This document shows, one piece after another, positions 37,018 through 50,311 of a stretch of 64,000 nt of DNA (its first letter is position 1; each line of letters begins with the position of its first letter). The notes beneath the pieces are model-generated. The model was given only the letters and a program-made list of their open reading frames with translations. It had not been told where the DNA came from and ran no database searches. Source of the stretch: Buxus sempervirens (lineage: Eukaryota; Streptophyta; Magnoliopsida; Buxales; Buxaceae); NCBI GenBank assembly GCA_947561395.2, contig OX387190.1, positions 17,106,858 through 17,170,857 of the forward strand, written 5' to 3'. Position numbers and translations under genes: made by a program.

Positions 37018-39438
37018 ATGGATCGGAGTTGGATTTCAAAGTCTAGGTAAATTATACATGTAATTTCAATTGTTTCAATAAAAGTATTGGGCATTTTGAC
37101 TAATAAATACTGTATTTTGATGAAATAGGGTTAGTAAAGAGTATAGTGAAGGGGTAAAAGAATTCGTTACGTTTGCTTTTGCTCATGGAGCTCATATTGA
37201 TGGGAGGTTGAAATGTCCATGCCCGAAATGCAACAATGTGTTATACCAAGAAAGGGCTGTTGCAATTGAACACATGATATGCAATGGGTTTGATCGGCAT
37301 TATACCAATTACCAAGTGGGTTTTTCACGGGGAGGATATTATTCAACCAAGTAATGTTCAAGGTCATACAAGCGGTGATGTAAGTGAAGAACATGTTATG
37401 GGTGATGAAATGGATGCTTTATTACATGATAGATTTGGAGTTCATCACACGGAACAAGAAATGGAAGGTTTAGTGCAGGATACAAATAGTACATCTAATG
37501 ATGAAACTATTAAATTTGATAAATTGGTACGTGATGCTGAGCAAGAATTATACCCAGGTTGTAAAACCGAGACAAAATTGTCATTCATTCTCAAACTATT
37601 TCACATCAAATGTATGTGGATGGAGTAACAAATCATTCACTATGTTACTTGATGTGATGAGAGTGACACTACCTGAAGGATCAAAGTTACCAGATAATTT
37701 TTCACAAGCAAAAAAGATTGTTTCAGACTTGGGTTTAAGTTACAATAAAATTGATGCTTGTCCCAACGATTGCATGTTGTATTGGAAAGAGTCTGCTTAT
37801 AAACAATCATGTGATGTTTGTGGGACATCAAGATGGATGTCCGGAGAAAATCATTCAGAAGGGCTTGAAAAGAAGAGTCCAATTAAAATCTTACGCCACT
37901 TTCCGTTGAAACCGCGCCTACAAAGGCTTTACATGTCATCAAAAATTGCATCTGACATGAGATGGCATAATGATGGCTGTACTAAAGATGAGATGTTAAG
38001 GCATCCTGCAGATTCTCAAGCCTGGAGACATTTTGACATTAAGAATCCGGATTTTGCAGCAGATCCTCGGAATATTAGGCTTGGATTAGCAAGCGACGGC
38101 TTCAACCCAGTCAGGACCATGAGTATCGCACACAGTTGTTGGCCTGTAATACTTATTCCTTACAATTTGCCACCATGGTTATGTATGAAGCAGCTGAACA
38201 TGATTTTGTCATTGATTATACCGAGGCCTTCTGGGCCTGGTAATAACATTGACATATACATGAGGCCTTTGATCGAGGAGCTAAAAGACTTGTGGGAAGT
38301 TGGAGTAGAAACTTTTGATTCGTCGATGAAAGAGACATTTGTGCTACGTGCTGCCATATTATGGACAATTAGTGATTTTCTTGGGTATGCAATTTTATCT
38401 GGCTGGAGCACAAAAGGAAAACTTGCTTGTCCTTCTTGCCATAAAGACACATGCAGTCACTATTTGTGTAATTCGAGAAAGCAGTGTTACATGGGCCATC
38501 GTCGATTTCTGTCATCTAATCATAGATTTCGAAAACAAAAACGTGCTTTTGATGGTACTTTAGAGGTTAATAGAGCTCCGATATCATTGTCAGGGTCAGA
38601 CGTGTTGGTTCAGCTGTATGGAACTACAAATACTTTTGGGAAGCATGATATAAGAAATAAATCAAGAAGCCATCAAATACCAAGCATGCCATATAACTGG
38701 AAGAAGAGGAGTATCTTGTTCGAGTTGCCGTATTGGAAGGACAATTTATTACGGCATAATTTAGATGTTATGCATATTGAAAAGAACGTATGTGATAATG
38801 TGATAGGTACTTTGTTGAATATTGAAGGGAAATCAAAGGACAATATAAAAGCTCGCTTGGACCTTTTGGATATGGGTATTAGGCACGAACTTCATCCTCA
38901 ATTATTGCCTGGTACGAGCAAAGTAAGATTGCCTGCTGCATGCTTTTCTATGGACAAAACACAGAAAGAGTTATTTTGTAAAGTTTTGAAGAATTTAAAG
39001 GTTCCAGATAGCTACTCGTCGAGTATTGCAAGGTGTGTCAATATCAAGGATCGCAAGATATTTGGACTGAAAAGTCATGACTGCCATGTTATAATGCAAC
39101 AAGTTTTACCCTTGGCAGTTAGGAAGGTGTTACCTAAGAATGTAAGTTTTGACAAGTTTTACCCAGAGGACATTTTTACTAAAGTAATGGGACCTGAGAG
39201 ACATGGTCGTGTTCGTGGTTGTGGATTGGGTCCAACTCCCAAATCTTATTTTGGGGCATCTTCTAGTCATTTTGGGCAGTCAAATAGTGATGTAGCAGAA
39301 AGAATAAAATTGCTCGAAGAGCAATTACAACAAAAGGATGAGATAATGAAGCAAATGCAGCATTCCCTCAATGAGAACAATAACGAGATGTCACGCTTTA
39401 GGGCAATGATGGAGCAGTTTTCAGGCCAAGTAAAATAA
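37018..39438 (+). pseudogene. CACTA TNPD-type transposase, frameshifted, fused to second CACTA protein
   Basis: The transposase recognises the element ends and cuts them out. Exon 1 (37018-37046) encodes MDRSWISKS, followed by GTAAAT and an acceptor AATAG at 37128; exon 2 opens with SKEYSEGVKEFVTF and CPCPKCNN, the usual TNPD start. The frame then shifts near 37300 (to KWVFHGED) and again near 37610 (before GWSNKSFTMLLDV). The rest is open to 39438: YNKIDACPNDCMLYW, CDVCGTSRW, DMRWHNDG, DGFNPV, YGTTNTFGKHD and NLDVMHIEKNVCDNVIGTLL. After LPKNV (about 39143) it passes in frame into FTKVMGPERHGRVRGCGLGP, a motif of the separate Ptta/En-Spm (TNPA-side) protein, so an internal deletion has probably joined the two. 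It ends in a coiled-coil tail. Shorter than intact TNPD. Confidence 0.85.
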
Positions 39439-42400
39439 CTAAATGTCATGTATTATTTCTTCATTGCAATTATATAATTGTGTTTTTTCTAATCCATCAT
39501 AATTAAATCGATAATTTACAGCTAGAAAAAAGAATGTTATAATGTAAATTTTTCAGCTGGCAAGTGTAGTGAAGGGGCTGTGGATGGTAGCTTATATAAT
39601 TAAAATGATTAGAAAGTACTTAAGTTGCAGACTATGAGAATTTATCATCTCTTCATGAGTGATAGATAGAGTACCGAATATTGCATAGGAGATGCTTGTC
39701 CTTTCTTGTTAGCATGACACAATTGATGATTATACTACTAAAGCAAAATAGGATATTGTGGTCACTTGATTATGAGAATTTATCATCTCTTATTTATACT
39801 GATTGAGATCTTCTCTGTTTGGTATTGATTCCTTTTCCTCTTTCATTGTATATCTCAAGTTCTCATCTTTCATGAGTAGGCATGTTTACCCTTTCCAATC
39901 TTGTAATTTAGACTTGGGACCATAATTTGGTATGATGGTTAAAGTCATGGGCTGTCAGTGTGAGAATGTGGGTTTGATTCTGATTACAGCTACTTTGCAT
40001 AAAAAATGTGGAAAGTTAGGTCTTTTTCTGGTCTGCCTTACTTGAGATCCTTATTTGGCGAGATCTATAGTGTGTTATGGTACTTTATTTTGTGATATTG
40101 GACCATCATTGATTTGGAAATCTCAATTTTTCATGTACATGATATCCATCTGTAATACAATCCATTAGGTTCTGATGTTATGATTCCCAGAGCCAGCTTT
40201 AAGTCCCTTTCTGGTCACTCCATTATTCAGATCACTTGTATCTGCTGTTTCAATGATTGGAACAACTTCCATTTTGATTCACAAATTCGTAGAAACTGAG
40301 TTAGTGTTTTGCACTAGCCATTTAGTATTTTCCTACCAACTTCAATAGGACTCCATGATTGCAAAGCTTCAGAAATCCATCCACCGAGTTCCAGATCTCC
40401 CATGGTAGACCTTGAAGCATTTCGAATCTGAAACACCAACCCAAGCCCTCATTGTTTCCACTTTGTAGAGTAGATATTAAAGCATCCAAAATTGGGGCTG
40501 AGCCCTGAGCAGAAATATTATTAGCTCCCAAGTGTACATGTAAATGTGTTCCAAAGCTGCAACAGTCAATAAAGGAAATTTTCCTTCTACTGATAGTGAA
40601 TTACAGTAAACAGAATCACATGCACAATAGAAGCCTCACTTCCTGGTCCCAGCTTTTAAATTGAAAAATTAGTCCACATGGCTTATCAATTGTTCACATG
40701 GCTGATGTTCCCTTCGGAATCATGGCTCAGAAGCAAGGTTTGCTGGTTCGTTTTCACTGGGCGTTTTGCCCAATGGTTGACATGAATCCGATGTAGGGGA
40801 AAATCCTGAATTGTGAATCCCACATGTCTTTGGGATGTTTTCTCTTGTTCTTGAGTTTGCTTTTGTAAACTTACGTTATTGTCTTGGGTGATTTTGTGCT
40901 TTTTCTTGTTTTTCTAAAGAAATTTTGTTCTTCTTTTCCTATAATTTACTTGTTTTGTAACTCCCGTTTATTTTTCTCCTATCAAATTTTGTTATTAATC
41001 AAAAGCATAAGAAGTTCCAGCATTCGGACATGTAATGCCTATTGGATGCTCTTCTGGGGGCAGTATTTTATTAATTGGGATCAGTGTTTTGGCAGTTGTT
41101 GGCAGATACTAGAATTTCCTTAATTGGGATCAGTGTTCTGGATGCTTTTCTGGGGGCAGTATTCTACTGATCAGTGTTCTGGCAGCTGTTGGGATCAAAT
41201 GTTCCTATAATTGGGATCAATTCTCCAATTTCCTTAAACCTGTTGTGTTCTCTGTTATTTAGGTATCCTGTATTCTCATTCAGTGCATCCTCTTCTTTAA
41301 TGGTTACAACCCAGATTGTGCCTCCACTTCCCTGCAAGATTAATTAATTAGAGAGAGAATTTGCTACCTTATGAGAATATGCACTTTTAAAAATTTTATT
41401 TTCATTTGTGTTGTCTTCATCTTTATTTTCATTGCATGCTTAACTTAATGACAATCTTACATGAACCTACTAGCAACTGTTAGAAATACATAAAAAAATA
41501 AGTTCTGGAATGGGAGGATTGGCACTGGCAGAACCTGATCCTCATATTTTTTAAGATACAGTTTTATATTTTTTGCCCAAAGGGACTAAATGGAAAGCAA
41601 GAGGTAGTGTTGGGGAGGTTCTAATTGCATAAACTCCTTGATTGCACTTGACTCGGTCAATTTAGATAGAAACTCCCTGTAACCGTCAATGTTGGCTTCG
41701 GGGAGCACCTTGATCGGTGTCCGAGGAAAGGACTCGGTCTGTGTTGTCACTCAGAAGAAGGTCCCGGTGAGTGATATTGGATGACTAAACACAATTATGT
41801 CGATATAAGGTTCAACTTGTTGATTTTTAGTTGGTTCTTCTAATATGGAGCAGGACAAGCTTTTGGATCAGACTAGTGTCACACGTCTCTTTCCCATTAC
41901 CAAGCACCTTGGATTGTTAGCCACTGGCATTACGGGTTTCCATCTAAGCTTTTTCATTTGCTTGCTGGTTCATGAAAATTGATTAGTGCATTGCATAATA
42001 AAGTTCTTGTTTCACAAGTATTGAGAAAATGGAGCTATTATCTTCTTTTCCTTCACGACTAAAACTCCAATAAGTTTATATTTTAATGTTCATTAGATTG
42101 CATATTATTTTTATTTCACTGAACTATATTGCTAATTTTACCACATTTTGTACCCGATATCAGTAAGATTGGTTATAGTTCTAGCTTTAAGTCTCTATCA
42201 GATTGCAAACTTTTCGTGTTTCAATTGATTGAACAATAGTAAACAACTCCAGTTTAGCTCATTTTTTTTTCCAAAAGGTAATGTATGAGCATCCAATAAG
42301 TTCTGTAAAATTAAGAAAGGAATAGCTGCACTTAAGTTGACCATTATGTAATTTTTTCACTATCCCATGCGTTTGGCTTACAAGCCAAAGAAGTAAACAT

Positions 42401-43010
42401 GTCTAACCACATGTGTTTGGCTTCCATATCAAGATCTTCATATCACAAAACTTCATAAATACCATGTCTAACCACATGTACATTTTAACTATACCTGCAC
42501 TCTAATAAGGTTTTAAGAGTTTTTCCCAACAACATTGAATCAATGAATGCTGATTATGCATATAGTTTAACTGCAGCATGAGAATGATCTTCGCATATTT
42601 ATACTGGTGATTATATATTGCTATTTATTTGTTAACATACACTTATGTTGATTTTATGGAACAATATGCAGGTTATAGAGAAAGGTGGTTCTGACTTACG
42701 TGCTTCTTAAACTCAACCTTCGGATAAATAAGCGAAGATGGAAGTAGTTGATGGTCTTTGTCTTGGATGTTTTTTGACCTTTTTCCTTTAAATTTGTAGT
42801 GGGAACATGTAATTAATACATTTATGTGTACTTTTTTTTACTTGTTTATTTTATGAGGATGACTTTTTTGTGGTTAAATTACAGTTACAATATATGAAAT
42901 TGATGATTTCTTTGTTGAAATGTGTATGGATGTAAATTTATTACTTTATTATATATTACAGGACTCGACAAGTGTCAAAAAATTGCTACAAAGCATAGAT
43001 GGAGTTTTTA
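39439..43010. other. CACTA interior right of the transposase, no gene recognised
   Basis: Mostly AT-rich non-coding sequence. One weak candidate for a terminal exon of the second CACTA gene is 42672-42710, after TATGCAG, reading 12 codons to TAA. Around 41030-41230 the phrase TTGGGATCAGTGTTCTGG recurs. None of the ORFs here looks like a protein I know. Confidence 0.4.
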
Positions 43011-43390
43011 GTAGCGTTTTTTGAAATGCTTCTATTTATTTATTACAATCAGCGGCGTTTGGATAAAAGCCCCTAAAAACAAGATGTTAAAATTAGCGGC
43101 GTTTTCAAAATGCCATAAATGGAACAAATTGACGTTTTTTCCTGCAAAAATTCTTTTTTAGTGGTGTTTATAAACTGCCGCAAAATAACTATATTAACCG
43201 GCATTTTGTAAAAAACGCCGGTGATTAAACAATCCTTATACCAACATTTTACACGAAACGCCGCTACAAGCGCCGCTATATGAATAAGCGACACCTGAAT
43301 TACCAGCATTTGTGCAAACGCCGATAAAGTTATTAGCAGCGTTTTTTTCACTTTTAGCGGCATTTTACAAACGCCGCTAGAAGGTTGATT
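43011..43390. repeat. CACTA right subterminal repeats
   Basis: At least eight words of the type AGCGGCGTTT or AACGCCGCTA in both orientations up to the TAGTG end. Denser and better preserved than at the left end. Confidence 0.8.
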
Positions 43391-45307
43391 GTTTGTAGTG
43401 ATATCTCCGCCACCAAGTGGGTTAATATACAAATGCATCTCTACCATCAAGCAAGTAATATACAGATACATCTCTGCCACCAAGCAGGTTATCAATAAAA
43501 CTGGCCATCAAGCCAATATACAAATAATTCTCATTCCTATACTATTTATAACATAGTAGGATCACGTTCAATTGTTAATCCAAAGTCTTGTTCCAAAATC
43601 AGTTCCTCAGTTTATTTATCATAATATTTTATTCAGTACCGAAAAGTATGCTTACGTGATAATCCGATTCAATGTTAAACAAGTATTTAATCATATAGGA
43701 AATTGGACCCATAACACACGCGCCAAGGTGCGGATCTGATAGTGTATTAATTATATTAATATAAAATTTCAATTGATTAATGGTAAAGGTGGGGTCATTT
43801 TAAAGTAATAGGAATTAATTAAGGTTTGGTTAAAATATCAAAAGTTATTAAGGTTTGGATTTAGTGGAGGAAAATTTACGTATATAAATTAATTTAACTT
43901 GGGTTTAAGCATTAGAAATTATTATGGTTTGATGATGGTCAAAAAGGCAATTGAAAGTTAATAAGTTTTAGTTTAATTCAATAAAGTAAAAATCAGTTCA
44001 AGGAATTTCATTAATAACCATCTCAAATCACTAAACTTGCATTTGCTAACATTTGACTCAAAATGATCCCCATTTCTAGTTATTCTCTAATCCATATCAT
44101 AAATTTATTCCACCATAATTTCCTAAAATCACCTGAGCGCTAAACAATCTTTAATTAACTCATTTGGTAAGGTTTAATAGGCTAAAACCCAAAGTATGCT
44201 CAATAGAATAACTAGCTGCACATTGCAACATTTAAAGGGAGTGCCTACCCTGGGCGCCGAGGCTGACCTGGGCGCCCAACCAAATTTTCAAGGTCTTTAA
44301 TATGGGCACCTACCCCAGGGCAGTGAGCAGCCCTGGGCGCCCAACCAAATTAAAACACAATTAGCCGCACACTCTACATTCACAAGCTTCTCTCGACTGA
44401 TCTTACTTCTGACTTCCAAAACACTTCCAACACCATTCTCACCGACTATAGAAACCTTCCACATCCAATCGAAATTAATCAAACAAAAATTGTATCGATT
44501 TATAGTTTAGATGCTCAAGAGAATCAAACAGAGATGTAATTTTCGTTCAAGCAGAAATCCTACATCGATCAAGTAATCTTTAGCTAGAATTCGATAAAAC
44601 AGCGATGAAAAGGGCATGTTACCTACCTCTGTTCAAACAGTTTTTCTCCTTCTTCCTCTAACCAGCAACTTCTCCTCCTCTTCACAGACACAAACGCTCC
44701 GGGAATTCTGAGAAACCAGAGATCCACTCTCTCTCTCTCTCTTCCTCCTTCTTCTTTTCTCGATCTCCCTCTTTCTCTCTCATTCGTTTTCTCCTTCTCT
44801 GTAGCCGCCAAACACCAACACCAAAACACACATACGAATACAATTGGCATTATAAAACCCTGTTTTATTCTCCATGATCCGGTGCATCGCACTACTATCT
44901 TGTTCCGTATTTATCCACCAATCAAATTTAATAATGACCTTTAATCCACTTATTAAGCTATAAATATCATTGTTAACAGACAATCTAAACCCAAATTAAG
45001 CCTATCATCATTTCTCAAGTCTAATAATAATTTAATTAATGTATTTAATTATCTACAGATAATGTATATGAATTGACCAAAATACCCTTCTCTTGATAAT
45101 TTTATATCTACGCATTCGATTTCTTCCAAAATTTCCAAATTTATTCTCTTTGTCATTCTTAATCCATTATACATCCCGGATGAATTATAAGTACCCCAAA
45201 TCATATGCTATATATTAAATCTCCAATTTATTTTGACAACTTCATTAACATTCCAAATATTCATATTTAATTTATTTATTTATTTGCTGAAAATTCGGGG
45301 TTTTACA

Positions 45308-46188
45308 TGCAACATGAAGTGTGCTTAGAGGACTTAAGAAACATGCATGAGCTCATCCAAAATAATAAACATGAGAGTGGAAGTGTGTGCTTATTTGCTA
45401 ACCCTACAAGTTCATACATCCATTCCTTGATATGGCATCATGTTAAAGCATGCTCATGGGTAGTTTAGCAAGCAACTAAAGAAGGGAAAAAGGGGCTTTG
45501 ATGGGGTTCATTAAACTTTGAAGAGGGAGGAGGGGAACATACTCCCCTTCTTTTTAAAAGAAAAAGCAAACAGATAATACTAGCATCATGAGGGACATAC
45601 TCTTGATATATACCCTAACTCATGCTATTATGACCACTCACCTCCTGTTTCCTTTAATCAAACCACCTCCTTACCATGGTGGAGTTCCCATGTGAAGGGA
45701 AGAAGAAAAAGAGTACCAATAGACATTAAGACAAAGGATAATAGCCCATGAAGAACACTAGTGACAAATTATGCTTGAATCACATCTATTTTTACATATG
45801 TGTAATAAAACTCACCAAGGAGGATTGGAGATCTACTTGAGTGGTGTGGGAGTCACTTTTGACATTGGACAACCAATGGGGGCACCTTCTTCAAGTTCTA
45901 CAGCAACTCCTTTGCATTTCTCTCAGTCCAAGATGAAGAATAAGAGGGTAGGAAGGGTCTTAGAAGGGTTTAGGAGGGGTTTAATGGGCTAGGAAGGTAA
46001 TGGAAGGGTGGAGTAAAGGTGGTCATGCAGGGGCAGGAGAGAGGGGAGAGCTCAAGGTGAGAAAAATAGCCAACCTTTCGCAAATGAACTGCTGAACAGC
46101 TTTTATAGACAAAAAAGAAATAACCGAAATATAATTTCGGTTATACTATATTTATGTGTAACCGAAATACAATTTCGGTTACACCTAT
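45308..46188 (-). other. O2 LTR piece with TATA box and palindromes
   Basis: Holds TATAAAAG on the minus strand (46100-46107), immediately preceded in LTR direction by two perfect palindromes: 46120-46144 (11-bp arms ATAACCGAAAT) and 46156-46184 (13-bp arms GTGTAACCGAAAT). Downstream in LTR direction lies GGGAGTATGTTCCCC near 45530, shared with O3 and O4. The ORFs are not recognisable. Confidence 0.65.
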
Positions 46189-49100
46189 TGTAACGCCCCG
46201 AATTCGGGTCTTTTTTTTTTCTTATTTTGACTTGAATCAAGGCATTAACTTGTGGTACATTACAATCAGCTCATAGATAGAAAATAAAAGAACTAAGATT
46301 TATCAGAGTGCTAGGAAGCTTAAATTATTCATTTGAACATGGATCTTCCTATTACATCAATTAATCAAATGAAAGGCAACTACAAATTAACTAACTCTTA
46401 ATATCCTACTAAATCATCTATTATGACTCCAATAAAATAAATACAACTATATAAGATTATCCTACTCTTTTCATCTGGATTTTCTATACTTCAACCCACT
46501 ACCAGTTTAACCCGTGGTGTCCTCTCCGAGATGACCTGAAAAACAGAATATAAAGTAGGAGTGAGATACGAATATCTCAGTAGGTAACACATGCATGAGG
46601 AAACAATTTATATACATAGAAAATAACAGTGGTTTCAAGCTCGGTAAAATAGACAAGTAATTACAGTCAATAAGATAAACGAATAATCACGATACAAACA
46701 TTGAATTGGAGCCAGAATTAAAGGAAATTAATCATGTGCATTTCATTTCAATTTAAAGGACAATGTATTATATTTCACACCCCCATCGTTTCTGGTTTAT
46801 TTCAATTAGTGTCTTCCAAATAACAGTTCTACATTTTATTTATGATTTCATAATGTTCCATTTTAACAGTTCACATTAATTCATAGCAGTTCTGTTCAAT
46901 TATGACATTTCAATATTTCCTTTTAAATAAACCATCTTATCAAATACGTCTAAAACAATCCATCAATCTGAAAATCAATCATTATATCAGTAAAAAAAGC
47001 CAACCTTCAGGTAATAGCTTACCTCTACTGCAGGATGTAAACACATAGTATCCACACATGCTCCGCAGGAGAATGCACATCTCTAAGACTACAGGTACCC
47101 CTTGCAGGAGACAGCATAACTCTACCGCAGGATGTGAACACCTAGCATCTACCTCTACTGTAGGGGATAGCTTCCTCACCTTCCAGTAGTAACTCACACA
47201 CCCATCCCCCATGTGGTCCTGTAGGATGCAATCCATCGGAAATACATCTGCCCCACAAGAAGAAATATGTCTCTCCCATAGGAGGTAATGTCTCCGCCAC
47301 CAAGCGGGTATCTTCGCCACCAAGCGGGTTAGGGTCTCCGCCACCAAGCGGGCTATCTCTGCCACCAAGCAGTTTGGGTCTCCACCATCAAGCGGGTTAA
47401 GGTCTCCGCCACCAAGTGGGTATCTCCACCACCAAGCAGGTAATAATCTTTGCCACCAAGCAGGTAATAATCAATACATCTTTGCCACCAAGCAGGTTAT
47501 TAATAAAACTGGCCACCAAGCCATTATATCAGAAATCTGTATTTCATTGTTGTTTATATTGATGTTGATTCATGTTTCAATCATTAATCCAAAGTCTTGT
47601 TCAAAATTCAATTCATTAGTTTGTAATCACAAAGGCCCGGTCTAGTTATGTGATAATTAAAGGTTATGTAAAGTTATAAGGTAATTTAGAGAATAAAGTT
47701 TAGGTGTAATAAGATACTTACTACTTACGTAAGTTTAGGGATAATATGGTTCTTGCTATTTAATAAGAAATTTAGATAGAATTTAGCGGTGGTGACATAG
47801 TATAATAAGGTATGTGTTATTTTAGTAGAGGAACTTAGAGCAGACCAATTCAATTAACTAATGAGGCCTAAAGGTATATAGTGTCCTATCTCTAATGTCA
47901 ATAAGTTAGTTTCTGGTTTAAAGTTTTACCAGTGAAGTTTATTAGTCCTGGTACTTAAGATTTATCAAAGGTAGTTCAACAGGATTGGGTTTCTAATATA
48001 AAGTCTCTATTTGTAGAAATCTGGTTGCTGATATATAAATTAATGTCTCTTAATTAATTAGTCTAATTTATAAAGGTTTATCTACATTAAACTTAGAATT
48101 TCTTATTTAAAATCAAGTTTAGGCAACTAATTTCCCAAAATAATTCCCTATTTATTTTTTTGCCAAAACAGGGTATTTGATAATTTATTTTGGTCCTAAA
48201 ACACCTTATGTAATGATTAAAATTTATTAAAAATGGTTTAGAATTGAAATAGTGATTAAAATACGAAAAATTGGATTTTCTGTTTTGAGCCCTCAGGACC
48301 GCTCAGGGTTGCTCAGGCGGTCTAGGGTTAGCGGTAGTTCAAAACACGACCGCCGAGCTTCTGTCAGTAAGCGGTCGACAGCGCCCAAGAATTTTAGTAC
48401 TAGTGCCTAAGAGCGCTAAGGACCGCCGACCTCTCCGAGGTAGGCGCTCTAACGAAAACGGCTAAACAGTGTATAAATCTTTGATTTTCCCTATTCTAAA
48501 CAGTTCTAACATTATTATAAGCATACAATCAATCTATATACATATTTATACAACCATAAATCATGCAATCGAATCGAATAAACTATAGGAAACCAAAACG
48601 AACGAGAAACCGTGCTACCTACCTCTGTTCACGAGAGATCACCTCTTCCTCTTCTTTCCAGCAATCTTTTCCTCTCTTCACAAATTCAAAACACTCCTAG
48701 GATACTGAGAAACCAAAGATCACGCTCTCCTCTCCCTCCTTCTTCCTCTTCTCTTCTCAGTCTCTCTCTTTTTCTCTCGTTCTTCTTCTCTTTCGGCCGT
48801 CGCATACCCCGAATAGAGGAGTACAATAGCAAATACTAAAACGTATTCTCTAAGGTATAAACCCTATTCTTTTATATCCCATGATCCTACACAATGCACA
48901 TGCATCACCCATTAGACAACCATCCAATTAGAACAAAGTTTCGGATTTACTTATTTCTTACCTCGATCTACCACGATCCAATGGTCAGATTTTGCGCCAC
49001 TCTCCTGATCTTCCTTATCATTGTGATCTTTCATAATTATAATTAAAATCCTTCAATAGAATTCTCGTCTCCTCAACTGAAGGCTCTAAATCGACTATAT

Positions 49101-49407
49101 TTATCATTATGCCCGTATTCCACTTATCAAGCTATAAATATCATTATTAATAGGCAATCTAAACCCAACTTAGTTCTATCATTATTTCTCAAGTATAATA
49201 ATAAATTAATTAATATATTTATTTATTTACCAATAATTAATATGAATCGGCCAAAATACCCTTCCCTTGATAATTTACATCTACTCACTCGATTTCTTCC
49301 GAGATTTCTAAGTTTATTCTCTAATTTATTTTGACAAGTTTATTGACATACCCAATATTCAGATTTAGTTATTATTTATTTATTTGCTGAAAATTCGGGG
49401 TTTTACA
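46189..49407 (-). mobile_element. Solo LTR, family LTR-D, copy 1
   Basis: Plus-strand ends TGTAACGCCCCG and GGGGTTTTACA, exact duplication CCTAT (46184-46188, 49408-49412). In its own direction it has TATAAAAG (48869-48876), donor-like AACAGAG/GTAGGTAGC near 48622, CpG-rich block (48285-48460), the CACCAAGCGGG array and pre-acceptor block ending TTTTTCAG (46536-46598). It landed immediately beside an O2 palindrome. Confidence 0.9.
47285..47520 (-). repeat. GCCACCAAGCGGG tandem array of LTR-D
   Basis: Nine to ten units of about 20-30 bp with the core CCACCAAGCGGG, preceded (47030-47280) by a related array of GCAGGA-type units with spaced CATCT. The same arrays occur in LTR-D copies 2 and 3. 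Confidence 0.85.
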
Positions 49408-50311
49408 CCTATTTCCGACATACAATCATGAAAGAGTAGAGATTTTGTCGGAAAATATCTCAGAAAATCCGGGAAATCTTATCTTATGAACCGAAATTCA
49501 ACTTTAGTTATACACATTTTCATGTATAAACGAAATTTAATTTCAGTTATTTTATATAAAAAAATGATTTTTTCCAGATTTGCCCCTAATTTGATTGATT
49601 TGACTGGATTCTCTCTTAATGAGAGAATCAAAATTTTTTATTTTTTAATTATGAAAAATGAGATATTTTGTAAAAAATATTATTTTATTCAAGATATTTT
49701 CAAAATACTAATATTATATTTGAGATATTTTCTTTTCTTTGTCCTTTCTTCGCCACGTGGCAGATTTCTACAACTTTGCCACGTGGGCAGCTTCCGACAA
49801 TTCTGCCCTAGAGACTGAACTACTCATAACTCTCTCATCCGAGCTCCGATTCTGGCAAACTCAGTTGCGCTGGAACCGAGTCGAGATCCTCTATCCATTG
49901 GGACAAGGTTTTTCAGCAAATTCAAATTTTTAGTAGAAAGTTGAAGCAGCGTCCAGAATCTTAATTTGCCTATATCTCCCTGATCCGGACCCTGATTCTA
50001 GCAAACTTAATTGCATCGGAATCGTGTCGGCATTTTCTTTCTTTTGGGACAGAAAAAAGCAGTTAATCTGGGTTTCAGCAGAAAGTCACTTTCTGCTCCC
50101 CGGGACTTGATCTACCCATAAATCCTTCATCCGGACCTCGATTCCGACAAACTCAGTTGCGTCGGAATTGTGTCGAAATTTCCTATCCATTGACATAGGG
50201 CATGGCAATTGATTTGCACCTGATCAAAAAGTCAACTTTTGTCCTCTTAGGGTTTGACTTTTATGTTAGCATTCTTGGCACTTTCGGGGGGTGCAAAAAT
50301 GAGGTGCTTAC
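49408..50311 (-). other. O2 U3 region with three 146-bp-spaced modules
   Basis: The core CAAACTCAGTTGCGTCGGAA recurs at 49856, 50002 and 50148, exactly 146 bp apart. Also contains GCCACGTGGCAG (49752) and imperfect copies of the O2 palindrome (49489-49552). The LTR ends at 50311; the flank GTATC lies in LTR-D copy 3. Confidence 0.75.

Noticed and set aside
40322..43495. Several ORFs of 60-140 codons right of the transposase
   Set aside because: No recognisable domain, AT-rich composition, no conserved splice pattern; the last ones cover subterminal repeats.
47285..47520. CRISPR-like look of regularly spaced short repeats
   Set aside because: Units and spacers are imperfect and short, there is no cas gene, and the DNA is plant nuclear; it is an LTR-internal minisatellite.
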